Assembly (NCBI RefSeq): GCF_012524205.1
Contig: NZ_JABACI010000001.1
Span: forward strand, 1-64,000
Source: Microbacterium salsuginis
GTDB taxonomy: Bacteria; Actinomycetota; Actinomycetes; Actinomycetales; Microbacteriaceae
Length of the DNA stretch: 64,000 nucleotides
Direction of reading: 5' to 3'
The notes beneath the pieces are model-generated. The model did no database searches. It saw only the letters and a program-made list of their open reading frames with translations, and was not told the origin of the DNA. Made by a program: the position numbers and the translations under genes. Positions 1-10,485 of the stretch are shown piece by piece. Within the stretch, counting starts at the first letter, position 1; each line of letters opens with the position of its first letter.

Positions 1-119
1 CACCAAAAGATGGCCGACGAGGTTATTTGGCATTTGACAAGTGCACGCTGTTGAGTTCTCAAGGATCAGACGCACCCACCCACCAACCACCACACAAGGC
101 AGCCAGCACAGCAGGGCAA
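1..119 (-). other. leader of an rRNA operon (pre-16S leader) running off the left edge
   Basis: Read on the minus strand, this stretch holds the block TTGAGAACTCAACAGCGTGC (the palindrome-like TTGAGTTCTCAA is at 51-62), followed by CACTTGTCAAATGCCAAAT. Such blocks occur in actinobacterial pre-16S leaders, where they form antitermination and RNase III processing stems. The rRNA genes themselves would lie to the left of position 1 and are not in the window. The assignment rests on recognising the leader motif and on the near-consensus promoter just upstream. A different stable-RNA transcript is possible. Confidence 0.7.
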
Positions 120-126
120 CTTCACT

Positions 127-155
127 AGTTTAGCTCTCGGTGCTCGGCCCGTCAA
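127..155 (-). promoter_or_regulatory. strong housekeeping-sigma promoter of the rRNA operon
   Basis: A -35 box TTGACG (155-150) and a -10 box TAAACT (132-127) are separated by exactly 17 bases on the minus strand. Transcription would begin near 119-120 and run left into the rRNA leader. A weaker candidate -10, TAGAGT (308-303), lies further upstream and could be a second promoter, since rRNA operons often have more than one. No open reading frame is needed to explain 120-400. Confidence 0.75.
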
Positions 156-400
156 ACTGACGTTCCTCGCCTCGAGGGCTTCCCTTCCCGGTCCGAAGAC
201 CGTCCGGATCAGAAGCTGATCCGGTGGAGGGGGTTCGTTCTCCGCTTGAGGGGGCGGGGCCTCTCGGCCGCTCCGCTCTACCCTTTGGGGCGAACAAGAG
301 ATACTCTACGTCGGATTCGCGCCGGCTGGCCAATCGGCCGCGCCTCCCGGGCGTGTCGCACGGCGGATCCGCGAGATTCCGGTGCGTTCCGCCACCGCGC

Positions 401-413
401 TACCGTTGACGGC
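401..413 (+). promoter_or_regulatory. -10 box of a leaderless dapD transcript
   Basis: TACCGT (401-406) ends 7 bases before the dapD ATG at 414, the spacing expected if transcription starts on the start codon itself. No Shine-Dalgarno sequence precedes the ATG. The same arrangement recurs before many genes in this window. Confidence 0.6.
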
Positions 414-1370
414 ATGAGCGAAGAACGATGGGTGTGGGGCGTGGGCCTCGCGACGCTTGCTGACGACGGAACGGTGCTGGACACCTGGTTCCCCTCCCCT
501 TCTGAGGGACGAATCCCGCTCGGCTACGACCCGCAGATGCCGCCCGACGAGCTCGAGCGGCTCGCCGTCGCCGACGCACGGCGAGCCGTCACGGTGGAGG
601 TGGTCACCGTCGAGGCGGACCTCGACGTCGCGCCGGCATCGACGGCCGACGCCTACCTCCGGCTCCACGCGCTGTCGCACCGGCTCGTCCGCCCGAACGA
701 ACTGAATCTCGACGGCATCTTCGGCCACCTTCCGAATGTCGCATGGACGACGGCGGGCCCGATGCATCCGGATGCGCTCACGCGACTGCGCCCGTTCCTC
801 GCACGCGACGGCATCCAGGTGCAGGGACTGGACAAGTTCCCCCGGCTCCTCGACTACGTCACCCCGGCGGGTGTCCGCATCGCCGACGCCTCGCGCGTGC
901 GGCTCGGCGCGTACCTCTCCCCCGGAACCACCGTCATGCACGAGGGATTCGTGAACTTCAACGCCGGGACGCTCGGTCAGAGCATGATCGAAGGTCGCGT
1001 CTCGCAGGGTGTCGTGATCGGCGACGGCAGCGACATCGGCGGCGGCGCCTCCATCATGGGCACCCTCTCCGGCGGCGGAACGCACAAGGTCTCGGTCGGA
1101 GCCCGCACGCTTCTCGGAGCGAACGCCGGCATCGGGATCTCGCTCGGTGACGACTGCATCGTCGAGGCCGGCCTGTACGTCACCGCCGGCACCAAGATCG
1201 TGGTGGCCGATGCGCCGCCGCGCGCCGAGGGCGGCCCGCAGGTGGTGAAGGGATCCGAGCTGTCAGGACGCGACGGGCTGCTCTACCGGCGCAACTCCGT
1301 GACCGGCGCGGTCGAGGTCGTTCAGCGCGCCGGCACCGGCGTGACGCTCAACGAGGCACTGCACGCCTGA
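414..1370 (+). CDS. dapD: 2,3,4,5-tetrahydropyridine-2,6-dicarboxylate N-succinyltransferase
   Basis: The 318-residue protein would transfer succinyl from succinyl-CoA to tetrahydrodipicolinate, the committed step of the succinylase branch to meso-diaminopimelate and lysine, in the cytoplasm. The C-terminal half (about residues 160-270) is a run of hexapeptide repeats of the left-handed beta-helix type, for example VVIGDGSDIGGGASIMG and LLGANAGIGISLGDDC. Length and sequence match the actinobacterial DapD family. An upstream in-frame ATG at 246 would add 56 arginine-rich residues overlapping the rRNA promoter region. I reject it and start at 414, which has a leaderless -10 box. The partner aminotransferase dapC is nearby on the other strand. 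Confidence 0.93.
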   Translation: MSEERWVWGVGLATLADDGTVLDTWFPSPSEGRIPLGYDPQMPPDELERLAVADARRAVTVEVVTVEADLDVAPASTADAYLRLHALSHRLVRPNELNLDGIFGHLPNVAWTTAGPMHPDALTRLRPFLARDGIQVQGLDKFPRLLDYVTPAGVRIADASRVRLGAYLSPGTTVMHEGFVNFNAGTLGQSMIEGRVSQGVVIGDGSDIGGGASIMGTLSGGGTHKVSVGARTLLGANAGIGISLGDDCIVEAGLYVTAGTKIVVADAPPRAEGGPQVVKGSELSGRDGLLYRRNSVTGAVEVVQRAGTGVTLNEALHA

Positions 1371-1379
1371 CCCCTGAGC

Positions 1380-1416
1380 GAATCGGCCCGGACGCGTCAG
1401 CGTGCCGGGCCGATTC
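1380..1416. terminator. bidirectional terminator between dapD and gltA
   Basis: A perfect 12-bp inverted repeat (1380-1391 with 1405-1416, arm GAATCGGCCCGG) encloses a 13-base loop and is followed by CTTTC on the plus strand. It lies just after the dapD stop codon and before the end of the convergent gltA gene, so it can stop RNA from both sides. Confidence 0.85.
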
Positions 1417-1431
1417 TTTCGGGGCTCGCAC

Positions 1432-2730
1432 TCACGCGGTGCCGGGGTAGTCGCGCTCACGAGCGCCGACGTACAGCTGCTGCGGGCGGCCGATCTTCGT
1501 CTGCGGGTCGCCCGAGGCCTCGCGCCACTGCGCGAGCCAACCGGGAAGGCGCCCGATCGCGAAGAGCACCGTGAACATGCGCGTGGGGAACCCCATCGCC
1601 TTGTAGATCACGCCGGTGTAGAAGTCGACGTTCGGGTAGAGACGGCGCTCCTTGAAGTAGTCGTCGTTGAGCGCGATCTCTTCGAGCTGCTTGGCCAGGT
1701 CGAGCAGCGGATCGCTCACCCCCAGCGCCTCGAGGACCTCGTCGGCGGACTCCTTCACGAGCTTGGCGCGCGGGTCGTAGTTCTTGTAGACCCGGTGGCC
1801 GAAGCCCATCAGCTTGACGCCGTCCTCCTTGTTCTTGACCCGCTCGACGAAGCGCTGCACACTCTCGCCGGAGTCGCGGATCTGGCCGAGCATGTTGAGG
1901 ACGGCCTCGTTGGCCCCGCCGTGCAGCGGCCCGTAGAGCGCGTTGATGCCGGCCGAGATCGACGAGAACTGGTTGGCGCCGGTCGAGCCGACCAGGCGAA
2001 CGGTGGACGTCGAGGCGTTCTGCTCGTGGTCCTCGTGCAGGATCAGCAGCCGCTCGAGCGCGCGCGACATGACCGGGTTCACGTCATACACCTCGCTCAG
2101 CACACCGAAGTTGAGCTTGAGGAAGTTGTCGACGAACCCGAGCGAGTTGTCGGGGTACAGGAACGCCTGCCCGATGCTCTTCTTGTGCGCGTAGGCGGCG
2201 ATCACGGGCAGCTTCGCGAGCATGCGGATCGTGTTGAGCTCGACGTGCTCGGGATTGTTCGGGTCGGACTCGTTCTCGTAGTACGTGGACAGAGCTGCGG
2301 TCGCCGCCGACAGCACCGACATCGGGTGGGCGGTGTGCGGGAGCGCCGAGAAGAAGCGCTTGAGATCCTCGTGCAGCAGGGTGTGGCGGCGGATGCGGCC
2401 GTCGAACTCGGCGAGCTCGTCGGCCGTCGGAAGCTCGCCGTAGATCAGGAGCCACGCCACCTCGAGGTAGGTGCTGTTCTTGGCCAGCTGCTCGATCGGG
2501 TACCCGCGATAGCGCAGGATGCCCTGGTCGCCGTCGATGTAGGTGATCGCGGACTTCGTCGCCGCGGTGTTGACGAAGCCGTAGTCCAGTGCCGTGTGCC
2601 CGGTCTGGCGGGTGAAGGTGGAGATGTCCACGCTCGGGGTGCCGTCACTTCCCCGCAGCAGCGGGAACTCGGCGGTCTGCTCGCCGATCGTGAGGGTGGC
2701 CTTCTCCTGCTGGGTGCCCGCGTCGCTCAC
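1432..2730 (-). CDS. gltA: citrate synthase
   Basis: This 432-residue enzyme condenses oxaloacetate and acetyl-CoA to citrate, the entry to the TCA cycle. Type II citrate synthase features are visible: YIDGDQGILRYRGYPIEQLA near the N-terminal third, GPLHGGANEAVLNML with an active-site His, GFGHRVYKNYDPRA with the second active-site His, and VDFYTGVIY with the catalytic Asp. The start is GTG at 2730, with GAGGAGG about 4 bases upstream. The 5' region carries a TAGGCT -10 candidate (2854-2849) and would give a leader of about 110 bases containing a short GC-rich hairpin (about 2768-2789). It is convergent with dapD across a shared terminator. Confidence 0.96.
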   Translation of the reverse strand: MSDAGTQQEKATLTIGEQTAEFPLLRGSDGTPSVDISTFTRQTGHTALDYGFVNTAATKSAITYIDGDQGILRYRGYPIEQLAKNSTYLEVAWLLIYGELPTADELAEFDGRIRRHTLLHEDLKRFFSALPHTAHPMSVLSAATAALSTYYENESDPNNPEHVELNTIRMLAKLPVIAAYAHKKSIGQAFLYPDNSLGFVDNFLKLNFGVLSEVYDVNPVMSRALERLLILHEDHEQNASTSTVRLVGSTGANQFSSISAGINALYGPLHGGANEAVLNMLGQIRDSGESVQRFVERVKNKEDGVKLMGFGHRVYKNYDPRAKLVKESADEVLEALGVSDPLLDLAKQLEEIALNDDYFKERRLYPNVDFYTGVIYKAMGFPTRMFTVLFAIGRLPGWLAQWREASGDPQTKIGRPQQLYVGARERDYPGTA

Positions 2731-2848
2731 GGCGCCTCCTCGCGATTTCTGGTCGTGCCGGGGGTGTCGTCCCGCTCCAGCGGGGACGCAATGGCGTGTC
2801 CGCGGGGAACGAGGAGCGGGGACGGAGATGCCGCACCGCCGCTCATAC

Positions 2849-2854
2849 AGCCTA
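2849..2854 (-). promoter_or_regulatory. candidate -10 box for gltA
   Basis: TAGGCT read on the minus strand is the same -10 hexamer used before several other genes here. It would start RNA near 2842 and give gltA a leader of about 110 bases. No convincing -35 box is visible, so this is a weak call. Confidence 0.4.
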
Positions 2855-2915
2855 GTGCGCCACCGCGCCTACTGCTGACACGGCCAAAGGGATGGGGCAT
2901 CCGGTGGAGGAATCC

Positions 2916-4025
2916 TCACACCGACGCCGAGAGCCGCGCGGCCGCTGCCGCGACGCGCTCGTCGGTGGCAGTCAGCGACAGCCGGATGTGCTGAGGGAAG
3001 TGGGTTCCGTAGAAGTGCCCCGGACCCGCCAGGATGCCGAGATCGGCGAGCCGCCCCAGACTCTCCCACGCGTCACGACCTTCGGTCGCCCACAGATACA
3101 GGCCCGCCTCACTGCCGTCGATCCGGAAGCCGGCCGCCTCCACGGCGGGCCTGAGCACGGCTCGACGGTCGCGATACCGCTCCTTCTGCTCGAGCACGTG
3201 GCGCTCGTCACCCAGCGCAGCCACCATGGCGGCCTGGACCGGGAGAGGCAGCATCAGCCCGAGGTGCTTGCGCCCGGTGAGCAGGCGCGCCACGAGCTCG
3301 GGGTCGCCGGCCAGGAATGCCGCGCGGTAGCCCGCGAGGTTGGACTGCTTGCTGAGCGAATACACCGACAGGATGCCGCGCAGTTCGCCGTCCGTCACTC
3401 GAGGATCCAGCGACGAAGGGATGGGGGTCGAGAGCCACGGCTCGTCCCAGCCGAGCTCCGCGTAGCACTCGTCGGACACCAGAACGGCGCCCAGCTCGCG
3501 CGCACGGGCGACCGCCGCTCGCAGCGCGGCGACGTCGAGCACCCGCCCGTCGGGGTTGCCCGGCGAGTTGACCCACGCCAGCCGCGTGCCCACCGGCCAC
3601 GCGGCCGGATCGTCTGCTGCGACCGGCGTCGCGCCGACCAGACGCGCGCCGACCTCGTACGTCGGGTATGCGGCCCGCGGATGGACGACGACATCGCCCG
3701 GGCCGAGATCGAGCAGCAGCGGCAGCAGCGCCACGAGCTCTTTCGACCCCACGGTGGGCAGAACGTGGTCGGCCGTGAGCCCGGGCACGCCGCGCCGGCG
3801 GGCATACCACTGCGCGATCGCCGAACGGAGAGCGGGTGTGCCGACGGTCTGCGGGTAGGCGTGCGCGTCCGTGGCGGCGCGCAGCGCTTCGGCCACGACA
3901 TCGGGAGTCGGATCGACCGGCGACCCCACCGACAGATCGACGATCCCGTCCGGATGCGCCCGTGCGCGCGCCGCGTACGGTGCGACGGCGTCCCAGGGGT
4001 AATCGGCGAGGTCGGCGACCCCCAC
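2916..4025 (-). CDS. dapC: succinyldiaminopimelate transaminase
   Basis: A 369-residue fold-type I PLP aminotransferase matching the actinobacterial DapC family. It would convert N-succinyl-2-amino-6-oxopimelate to N-succinyl-LL-diaminopimelate, two steps after... the DapD product pathway begins. Visible signs are VDLSVGSPVDPTPDVV near the N-terminus, NSPGNPDGRVLD, the DECYAELGW strand, and SLSKQSNLAGYR holding the PLP-binding lysine. The GTG start at 4025 lies one base after the stop codon of the ferredoxin gene, so the two are a coupled operon, an arrangement common in actinobacteria. DapD, the preceding enzyme, is encoded 1.5 kb away on the opposite strand. Confidence 0.9.
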   Translation of the reverse strand: MGVADLADYPWDAVAPYAARARAHPDGIVDLSVGSPVDPTPDVVAEALRAATDAHAYPQTVGTPALRSAIAQWYARRRGVPGLTADHVLPTVGSKELVALLPLLLDLGPGDVVVHPRAAYPTYEVGARLVGATPVAADDPAAWPVGTRLAWVNSPGNPDGRVLDVAALRAAVARARELGAVLVSDECYAELGWDEPWLSTPIPSSLDPRVTDGELRGILSVYSLSKQSNLAGYRAAFLAGDPELVARLLTGRKHLGLMLPLPVQAAMVAALGDERHVLEQKERYRDRRAVLRPAVEAAGFRIDGSEAGLYLWATEGRDAWESLGRLADLGILAGPGHFYGTHFPQHIRLSLTATDERVAAAAARLSASV

Positions 4026-4026
4026 G

Positions 4027-4347
4027 TCAGTGTTCCTGCGGCGGGAGCGCGGCGATGATCGGGTGGTCCTTGTGGATCACGCCCACCTTGGCGGCGCCGC
4101 CGGGCGAGCCCACATCGTCGAAGAACTCGACGTTGGCCTTGTAGTAGTCCTGCCACTCGTCGGGCAGATCGTCCTCGTAGTAGATCGCCTCGACCGGGCA
4201 CACCGGCTCGCACGCACCGCAGTCCACGCACTCATCAGGGTGGATGTACAGCGACCGCTCACCCTCGTAGATGCAGTCCACCGGGCACTCGTCGATGCAG
4301 GCGCGGTCCTTGACATCGACGCAGGGAAGGGCGATCACATACGTCAC
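4027..4347 (-). CDS. fdxA: 7Fe ferredoxin (3Fe-4S plus 4Fe-4S)
   Basis: A 106-residue cytoplasmic electron carrier. Cys9, Cys17 and Cys50 fit the ligands of the 3Fe-4S cluster, and Cys21, Cys40, Cys43 and Cys46 those of the 4Fe-4S cluster. Cys25 matches the extra conserved cysteine of Azotobacter-type 7Fe ferredoxins. The acidic C-terminal extension after the cluster domain is normal for this family. The start is GTG at 4347, preceded by TAGACT (4359-4354) with a 6-base gap, so the message is probably leaderless. It is the first gene of an operon with dapC. Confidence 0.95.
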   Translation of the reverse strand: MTYVIALPCVDVKDRACIDECPVDCIYEGERSLYIHPDECVDCGACEPVCPVEAIYYEDDLPDEWQDYYKANVEFFDDVGSPGGAAKVGVIHKDHPIIAALPPQEH

Positions 4348-4416
4348 GCCACCAGTCTAGTTGCGCCGCCCGCGCTCGGTCGCGATGTCGCGCGCTGCGC
4401 GCGCTTCGCCGTGCGG

Positions 4417-4800
4417 TCAGCGGGGCGCGGCGCGGCCGGCGGTCGCGCGAGTCCGCTCGGGCCACGCGACGATCACCGCAACGAGGATCGGCACCGCGAA
4501 GGTCCACGCGATGGCCAGTTCGGTCTGAGGCACGATCACCGATCCTCCCGGCCCGCTGCCCGAGAACACGAGGGTCGCGAGCATCATGCCCAGGCCGGTG
4601 GCGAGCGTGGCGCCGCGATCGGCTGTCAGCAGGCGCACCGCCAGGAGCAGCGCGGCGCACCCGATCGCCGCGAGCACGAGACCGACGGGGAGCCATCCGA
4701 TCCGGTAGGCATGCGCGATCGTCCCGGCCAGTCCGTAGACGGCGCCTATGAGCAGTGCGACGACCCAGGTGCCGATACGGGCGAGGACAGACGTGCGCAC
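4417..4800 (-). CDS. small four-helix membrane protein (DUF6113-like)
   Basis: A 127-residue hydrophobic protein with about four membrane segments (residues 9-30, 37-58, 66-82 and 94-113) and a basic C-terminus. It resembles the uncharacterised actinobacterial DUF6113 proteins; that match is from memory of the family and no function is known. The GTG start at 4800 is preceded by TAGAGT (4812-4807) with a 6-base gap, a leaderless arrangement. It stands alone between the ferredoxin operon and azlCD. Confidence 0.7.
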   Translation of the reverse strand: MRTSVLARIGTWVVALLIGAVYGLAGTIAHAYRIGWLPVGLVLAAIGCAALLLAVRLLTADRGATLATGLGMMLATLVFSGSGPGGSVIVPQTELAIAWTFAVPILVAVIVAWPERTRATAGRAAPR

Positions 4801-4846
4801 CCGTCGACTCTAGCCCGGCAGGAGCATCGCCCGTGTCGGGATGCGC

Positions 4847-5161
4847 TCATGCCGCCCAGCCCCACAGCCGCAGGAGTGCCGCCACAAGTGCCGCCGCGAC
4901 GACCACGACGAGGAACGGCGCCCGCAGGAGCAGCAGTCCTGCGGCCACGAGCACTGCCGGGACGCGAGCGTCGACGACCACCGCCTGTCCGGCGCCGACG
5001 GTCTGCACCGCCACGAGCGCCGCCAGCAGCGCGACGGTCAGCAGGTCGGCGATCCGCAGGGGGCGCGGCGACTCGACCCATCGCGGTGGGATGAGGTAGC
5101 CGATGGTCTTGAGCGCGACGCAGATGATGGATGCCAGGAGCACCGCGGTCCACATGGTCAT
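4847..5161 (-). CDS. azlD: branched-chain amino acid exporter small subunit AzlD
   Basis: A 104-residue protein with three to four membrane segments, the small partner of AzlC in the LIV-E type exporter of branched-chain amino acids. The ATG at 5161 overlaps the azlC stop codon as ATGA, so the two subunits are translationally coupled. Motifs such as IGYLIPPRW and the downstream hydrophobic helices fit AzlD. The downstream side has no obvious terminator before the next gene, which is read from its own promoter. Confidence 0.88.
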   Translation of the reverse strand: MTMWTAVLLASIICVALKTIGYLIPPRWVESPRPLRIADLLTVALLAALVAVQTVGAGQAVVVDARVPAVLVAAGLLLLRAPFLVVVVAAALVAALLRLWGWAA

Positions 5162-5949
5162 GGCAGTCCCTCCCGCTCGGGAACGTCGTCGGGCTCGTCG
5201 CCGAGCGCTCCTGCCACCGGCGTCGCCGGTCGACCGAGCCAGTTCGTCCAGCCCACCAGGATCGCCACGACCGCGGCGATGATGACGGGCAGCCCGGGCA
5301 TGAGCACCGGCGTGAGGATCGTGGCGATGACGGCCGCGGCGATTCCCACCACGATCGGCTGCCGTGCACGCAGACGCGGCCACAGCAGCGCGAGGAATGC
5401 GGCGGCGGCCGCGGCATCCAGTCCATACGCCCGCGGGTCGCCGAGCACGTCGCCCAGGAGCGCACCCGCGAGGGTCGACAGGTTCCACCCGATGTAGATG
5501 CCGATCCCGGTGACCCAGAAGCCCAGCGTCCGGGCGCGCTGCCCGGTCTGCGCCAGCGACACGGCGGTGGACTCGTCGATGGTGAACTGCGCCGCCGCGG
5601 CCCGCCGCCAGAAGCCGGGACCGATCACGGGCGACATGCGGATGCCGTACGCGATGTTGCGCACCCCCAGCAGCGCCGCGGACGCGATCGCCGACGGCGC
5701 CGCGGCCAGCCCGCCCGCGGCCACGATCCCGACGAACGCGAACTGCGATCCTCCGGTGAACATCACGAGGCTCAGCACGCAGGTCTGCCAGACGTCGAGC
5801 CCGGATGCCACCGCCAGCGCTCCGAACGAGATGCCGTAGGCGCTGGTCGCCAGTGCGACTCCGAGGCCCTCGCGGACCGCCCTGCGTGGTTCACCCGCGC
5901 TGTGCGCATCGTCGAAGTGCGCGCCGTCGACGGCATGGTGGGGACTCAC
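5158..5949 (-). CDS. azlC: branched-chain amino acid exporter large subunit AzlC
   Basis: A 263-residue membrane protein with seven or more predicted helices and the family core FTGGSQFAFVGIVAAGG followed by RNIAYGIRMSP. With AzlD it would export leucine, isoleucine or valine and analogues. The polar N-terminal 27 residues precede the first helix. The start is GTG at 5949, with TAGCAT (5961-5956) 6 bases upstream, again leaderless. The gene pair is a self-contained operon. Confidence 0.92.
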   Translation of the reverse strand: MSPHHAVDGAHFDDAHSAGEPRRAVREGLGVALATSAYGISFGALAVASGLDVWQTCVLSLVMFTGGSQFAFVGIVAAGGLAAAPSAIASAALLGVRNIAYGIRMSPVIGPGFWRRAAAAQFTIDESTAVSLAQTGQRARTLGFWVTGIGIYIGWNLSTLAGALLGDVLGDPRAYGLDAAAAAAFLALLWPRLRARQPIVVGIAAAVIATILTPVLMPGLPVIIAAVVAILVGWTNWLGRPATPVAGALGDEPDDVPEREGLP

Positions 5950-6044
5950 GTCGTCATGCTAGCGAGAGCACGCGACATCGGAGGCGGGCCGACGCGCGGT
6001 CGGTGGCCTGGTCGACTCCGGACGCGCGGCATCCGGTGGTCTCC

Positions 6045-7958
6045 TTACGCGTTGGCGTCCTGACGCTTCAGGCGCGCGGTCGTGCGGCCGCGCTCGGTCG
6101 CGTTGAGCACGACCTTGCGGATGCGCACGATCTCGGGGGTCACCTCGACGCATTCGTCGTCGCGCGCGAACTCCAGGCTCTCTTCGAGCGAGAGCTGACG
6201 CGGCGGCGTCATCGACTCGAACGAGTCCGCAGTCGAAGAGCGCATATTGGTGAGCTTCTTCTCCTTCGTGATGTTCACATCCATGTCGTCGGCGCGCGAG
6301 TTCTCGCCGATGACCATGCCCTCGTAGACCTCCTGCGTGGGCTGGACGAAGAACGACATGCGCTCCTGCAGCGCGATGATCGCGAACGGCGTCACGACGC
6401 CGGCGCGGTCGGCGACGATCGAGCCGTTCTGGCGCGTCACGATGTGACCAGCCCAGTCGTCGTAGCCGTGCGAGATCGCGTTCGCGATGCCGGTGCCGCG
6501 CGTCGTGGAGAGGAACTCGGTGCGGAAGCCGATGAGGCCGCGCGAGGGGACGATGAACTCCATGCGCACCCAGCCGGTGCCGTGGTTGGTCATGTTGTCC
6601 ATGCGGCCCTTGCGCGCCGCCATCAGCTGCGTGATGGCGCCGAGGTACTCCTCGGGGGCGTCGATGGTGAGGTGCTCGAAGGGCTCCTTCACCTTGCCGT
6701 CCTCGCCCTTGCGCGTGACGACCTGCGGCTTTCCGACGGTCAGCTCGAAGCCTTCGCGACGCATGTTCTCGACGAGGATCGCCAGCGCCAGCTCACCGCG
6801 GCCCTGCACCTCCCACGCGTCCGGGCGGCCGATGTCGACGACCTTGAGCGAGACGTTGCCCACGAGCTCGCGGTCGAGGCGGTCCTTCACCATGCGCGCG
6901 GTCAGCTTGTGGCCCTTGACCTTGCCGACCAGCGGGCTGGTGTTGGTGCCGATCGTCATCGAGATCGCCGGGTCGTCGACGTGGATCTGGGGCAGCGGCC
7001 GGACATCCTCGGGGTCGGCGATGGTCTCGCCGATCGTGATGTCGTCGAAGCCGGCGATCGCGACGATGTCGCCCGGGCCGGCCGACTCAGCCGGGTAGCG
7101 CTCGAGAGCGCGGGTCTTCAGCAACTCGGTGATCCGGGCGTTGCTCGTGGTGCCGTCGTGGCGCACCCACGCGACAGTCTGGCCCTTGCGCAGCGTGCCG
7201 TTGAAGACGCGCAGCAGCGCCAGACGACCGAGGAAGGGGCTCGAGTCCAGGTTGGTCACCCACGCCTGCAGCGGCGCCTCGTCGTCGTACGACGGTGCCG
7301 GCACGTGCTCGAGGATCGCCTCGAACAGCGGCTCGAGGTCGGCGTTGTCGGGCAGGTCGCCGTTGGCGGGGCGGGTGCGGGATGCCGCGCCCGCACGGCC
7401 GCTGGCGTACACGACGGGCACGTCGAGCAGTGCGTCGACGTCGAGGTCGGGGACGTCCTCGTGAAGATCGGAGGCCAGGCCCAGCAGAAGGTCGTGCGCC
7501 TCCTCCTCGACCTCGGCGATGCGGGCGTCGGGCCGATCCGTCTTGTTCACGAGAAGGATCACGGGCAGCTTCGCCTCGAGGGCCTTGCGCAGCACGAAGC
7601 GGGTCTGCGGGAGCGGACCCTCGCTCGCGTCGACCAGCAGCACGACGCCGTCGACCATCGAGAGGCCGCGTTCGACCTCACCGCCGAAGTCGGCGTGGCC
7701 GGGGGTGTCGATCACGTTGATCGTGACCGGGACGTCGGTGTGAGCGCCGTTATAGGTGATCGCGGTGTTCTTCGCGAGAATCGTGATCCCCTTCTCGCGC
7801 TCGAGATCGTTCGAGTCCATCGCACGCTCTTCGACGTGCGCGTGCTCGCCGAAGGAGCCGGTCTGGCGGAGCATCGCGTCGACGAGAGTCGTCTTGCCGT
7901 GGTCGACGTGGGCGACGATGGCGACGTTGCGGAGGTCCGGACGGAGGGCGCGGGCCAT
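6045..7958 (-). CDS. typA: ribosome-associated translational GTPase TypA/BipA
   Basis: A 637-residue EF-G-like GTPase implicated in ribosome assembly and stress adaptation. The N-terminal G domain has G1 [10 protein letters not shown], switch I with [13 protein letters not shown]3 [12 protein letters not shown] and G4 NKTDRPDA, then the domain II, III and V regions and the TypA-specific C-terminal domain. The start at 7958 gives the usual [11 protein letters not shown] beginning and is preceded by AAGGA. The upstream in-frame extension to 8171 runs through a hairpin and the neighbouring ABC gene and is not credible. Confidence 0.96.
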   Translation of the reverse strand: MARALRPDLRNVAIVAHVDHGKTTLVDAMLRQTGSFGEHAHVEERAMDSNDLEREKGITILAKNTAITYNGAHTDVPVTINVIDTPGHADFGGEVERGLSMVDGVVLLVDASEGPLPQTRFVLRKALEAKLPVILLVNKTDRPDARIAEVEEEAHDLLLGLASDLHEDVPDLDVDALLDVPVVYASGRAGAASRTRPANGDLPDNADLEPLFEAILEHVPAPSYDDEAPLQAWVTNLDSSPFLGRLALLRVFNGTLRKGQTVAWVRHDGTTSNARITELLKTRALERYPAESAGPGDIVAIAGFDDITIGETIADPEDVRPLPQIHVDDPAISMTIGTNTSPLVGKVKGHKLTARMVKDRLDRELVGNVSLKVVDIGRPDAWEVQGRGELALAILVENMRREGFELTVGKPQVVTRKGEDGKVKEPFEHLTIDAPEEYLGAITQLMAARKGRMDNMTNHGTGWVRMEFIVPSRGLIGFRTEFLSTTRGTGIANAISHGYDDWAGHIVTRQNGSIVADRAGVVTPFAIIALQERMSFFVQPTQEVYEGMVIGENSRADDMDVNITKEKKLTNMRSSTADSFESMTPPRQLSLEESLEFARDDECVEVTPEIVRIRKVVLNATERGRTTARLKRQDANA

Positions 7959-7976
7959 GAGGGAATCCTTGCGAAA

Positions 7977-8007
7977 GTGGGAGATGCCGGAATTCGGCAT
8001 CCCCCAC
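7977..8007 (-). terminator. hairpin ending the oligopeptide transporter operon, in the typA leader
   Basis: Arms at 7977-7989 and 7995-8007 pair at 12 of 13 positions around a 5-base loop. On the minus strand the hairpin is followed by TTTC. It lies 21 bases after the end of the ABC ATPase gene and just before typA. A TAGAGT box (8011-8006) could start the typA message inside it, so the hairpin may also be the 5' end of typA RNA. Confidence 0.7.
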
Positions 8008-8028
8008 TCTATCGGTCGCTCCTGTGCG

Positions 8029-9834
<1,806 letters not shown>

Positions 9835-9865
9835 TCGTGATGTCCCATCTGCGAAGCTTGAAGTC

Positions 9866-10474
9866 ATGTCGTTCCAGGAGGTCCACTACCGGCCGGTCTT
9901 CGGCCGCATCCTCGCTGTCGTGACCGTTGTGGTGTGCGCCCTGGGCGTCGTCGCCGTGATCTGGTCCGACCCCGTATCGGCGCTGCGCTACGTGTGGCCG
10001 ATCCTGCTCGTCGCCGTCCTGGCGTGGGCGCTGTTCTGGCGCCCCAGCCTTCGGGTGCAGCAGCACGGCATCACCGTCGAGAACGTGCTGCGTACGCGTT
10101 TCGTGCCCTGGCCGGCGATCACCGCCATCGACACGCGATACTCGCTGACGCTGCAGACGGCCGACGGTCGCGTCCCGGTGTGGGCGGCGCCGGCGCCCGG
10201 CCGGCACCGCACACTCGGTCTCGCGCCGAAGGACTTCGACGGCATCGGAGGCTCGGCCCGGGGTGGCGCCGGCGAGCTGAGGCCCGCCGACGCCCTCACG
10301 GTGCCCAGCGGCAACCTGGCTCAGCTGATCCGCGGCCACTGGGAGCGGTTGCGGGATGCCGGAGCCTTCGCCAGCGGCGTGGACCCCGAGGCGTCGACCA
10401 CCACGTGGCACTGGGCCACGATGGCGAGCCTCGCGGCCCTGGCGGTCGCGACGGTGGTCGGCCTGCTGATCTAG
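9866..10474 (+). CDS. membrane-anchored bacterial PH-domain protein (bPH6-like)
   Basis: A 202-residue protein with two membrane segments near the N-terminus (about 13-31 and 40-56), a soluble bacterial PH domain with the typical LRVQQHGITVENVLRTRFVP and PWPAITAIDTRYSLTL blocks, and a final membrane helix at the C-terminus. Function unknown; the fold match is to the bPH6 group. It lies on the plus strand inside an otherwise minus-strand oligopeptide transporter locus. It ends 11 bases from the end of dppC and starts divergently from the ATPase gene. Starts before 9866 would run into the ATPase coding region. Confidence 0.85.
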   Translation: MSFQEVHYRPVFGRILAVVTVVVCALGVVAVIWSDPVSALRYVWPILLVAVLAWALFWRPSLRVQQHGITVENVLRTRFVPWPAITAIDTRYSLTLQTADGRVPVWAAPAPGRHRTLGLAPKDFDGIGGSARGGAGELRPADALTVPSGNLAQLIRGHWERLRDAGAFASGVDPEASTTTWHWATMASLAALAVATVVGLLI

Positions 10475-10485
10475 CAGCGTCACCG

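Noticed and set aside
246..413. In-frame upstream extension of dapD
   Set aside because: The extra 56 residues are Arg-rich and unlike DapD, overlap the rRNA promoter region, and the leaderless -10 box supports the start at 414.
2727..2846. A 39-codon frame on the minus strand whose stop overlaps the gltA GTG
   Set aside because: The ATG lies only 2 bases after the candidate -10 box, so it would probably not be in the message, and the peptide has no recognisable character. The overlap may be chance.
1402..2994. Long plus-strand open frame antisense to gltA
   Set aside because: It is a shadow frame of high-GC sequence, rich in Arg, Val, Asp and Gly in a way that mirrors gltA codons.
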